A stretch of 32,250 bases of DNA. Source: Phycisphaeraceae bacterium. GTDB lineage: Bacteria; Planctomycetota; Phycisphaerae; Phycisphaerales; UBA1924. Both the position numbers and the translations under genes were made by a program. The number at the start of each line of letters is the position of its first letter. The stretch's first letter is position 1. This document shows positions 31,914 through 32,250 of the stretch, one piece after another. The notes beneath the pieces were generated by a model. The model saw only the letters and a list, made by a program, of their open reading frames with translations, was not told the DNA's origin and did no database searches. The DNA is taken from the NCBI GenBank assembly GCA_021299385.1, contig JAJTGZ010000022.1, positions 1-32,250 of the forward strand, written 5' to 3'.

Positions 31914-32250
31914 ATGGCCAAGGCACCCGCAAAGACCCGCAAGGGACCCGCCCGCCCCAGCGCGCCCAAGAGTGCGCCCAAATCCAAGCTCGCAAAGGGG
32001 GCCGCCACAATGCCCGTCCCGGCCGTGGCGTGGGACTATGCCCCCGCTCCCGAAACGACCAAGGTCTCCATCGCGCCGCGCAGCGGGCACTTCATCAACG
32101 GACGCTTCACGCCACCCGCATCGGGTGAGTACTTCCCCACCATCAACCCGGCGACCGAGGAGACCCTTGGCGAGATCGCGCAAGGCTCCCCCGCCGATGT
32201 CGATGCCGCGGTCCATGCCGCACGCTCGGCGCTCGCCCCGTGGCAGGCCC
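31914..32250 (+). CDS. Aldehyde dehydrogenase family protein, N-terminal part (runs off the window)
   Basis: The frame is open from ATG 31914 to the end of the window (112 codons). After a basic Lys/Ala/Pro-rich tail (MAKAPAKTRKGPARP...) the sequence becomes GHFINGRF.PPASGEYFPTINPATEETLGEIAQGSPADVDAAVHAARSALAPWQA, the typical start of the NAD(P)-dependent aldehyde dehydrogenase fold. Catalytic Cys and Glu would lie beyond the window. Start 32010 would remove the tail. It is divergent from the nfu-like gene, with only 47 bases between them. Substrate cannot be inferred. Confidence 0.85.
   Translation, partial: MAKAPAKTRKGPARPSAPKSAPKSKLAKGAATMPVPAVAWDYAPAPETTKVSIAPRSGHFINGRFTPPASGEYFPTINPATEETLGEIAQGSPADVDAAVHAARSALAPWQA

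Overview
The window is a GC-rich chromosomal segment, most likely from a member of the Phycisphaerae/Phycisphaerales (Planctomycetota). The main reasons are three large secreted proteins ending in a duplicated dockerin-like module (ADDIIVFLN..FFAGC, the 'GC-type' dockerin known from this group), a lipoprotein-like FlgI homologue with no flagellar genes near it, a very long B12-dependent ribonucleotide reductase, and many short intergenic repeats. I see no rRNA, tRNA, CRISPR array, phage module or recognisable transposase. The assignment is an inference from family knowledge, not from a search.

Layout. 640-9783 is a secreted-protein region: a four-repeat PPC-like dockerin protein, a 14-repeat propeller dockerin protein, an RsbW-like anti-sigma kinase with its STAS antagonist (minus strand), and a DUF839/PhoX-like dockerin protein (minus strand). 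10035-14979 holds a TIGR03118-type secreted protein, a convergent GT2 glycosyltransferase, an NAD(P)HX epimerase and a secreted Ig-like protein. 15445-20404 is a nucleotide-metabolism unit read leftwards: an NrdR-box promoter, dcd, a four-helix-bundle (23S IVS-type) gene between inverted arrays, and nrdJ. 20675-24674 has a FlgI-like/HEAT-like protein, a repeat cluster, a double-CXXC orphan and a small membrane protein. 25081-28233 is bamA-coaD. 28328-31866 is a leftward cluster nfu-like, mutY, histidine kinase, sixA. An aldehyde dehydrogenase begins at 31914 and runs off the end.

The most striking signals are non-coding. (1) All three dockerin genes are followed, starting at the first base after the stop codon, by a phase-locked array of degenerate heptamers with consensus NNNNAGG (10, 5 and 7 units). 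A different heptamer array (TNGGNAA) starts 3 bases after the dcd stop and recurs inverted across the four-helix-bundle gene, and an octamer array (KGCANAGT) follows both genes of a convergent pair in the sense orientation of each. (2) Two NrdR-box-like palindromes spaced 32 bp start to start lie in a candidate promoter upstream of dcd, which links dCTP deaminase and ribonucleotide reductase in one regulated unit. (3) A 53-nt dispersed repeat occurs three times with compensatory stem changes. (4) A strongly structured ~180-nt element lies 3' of nrdJ.
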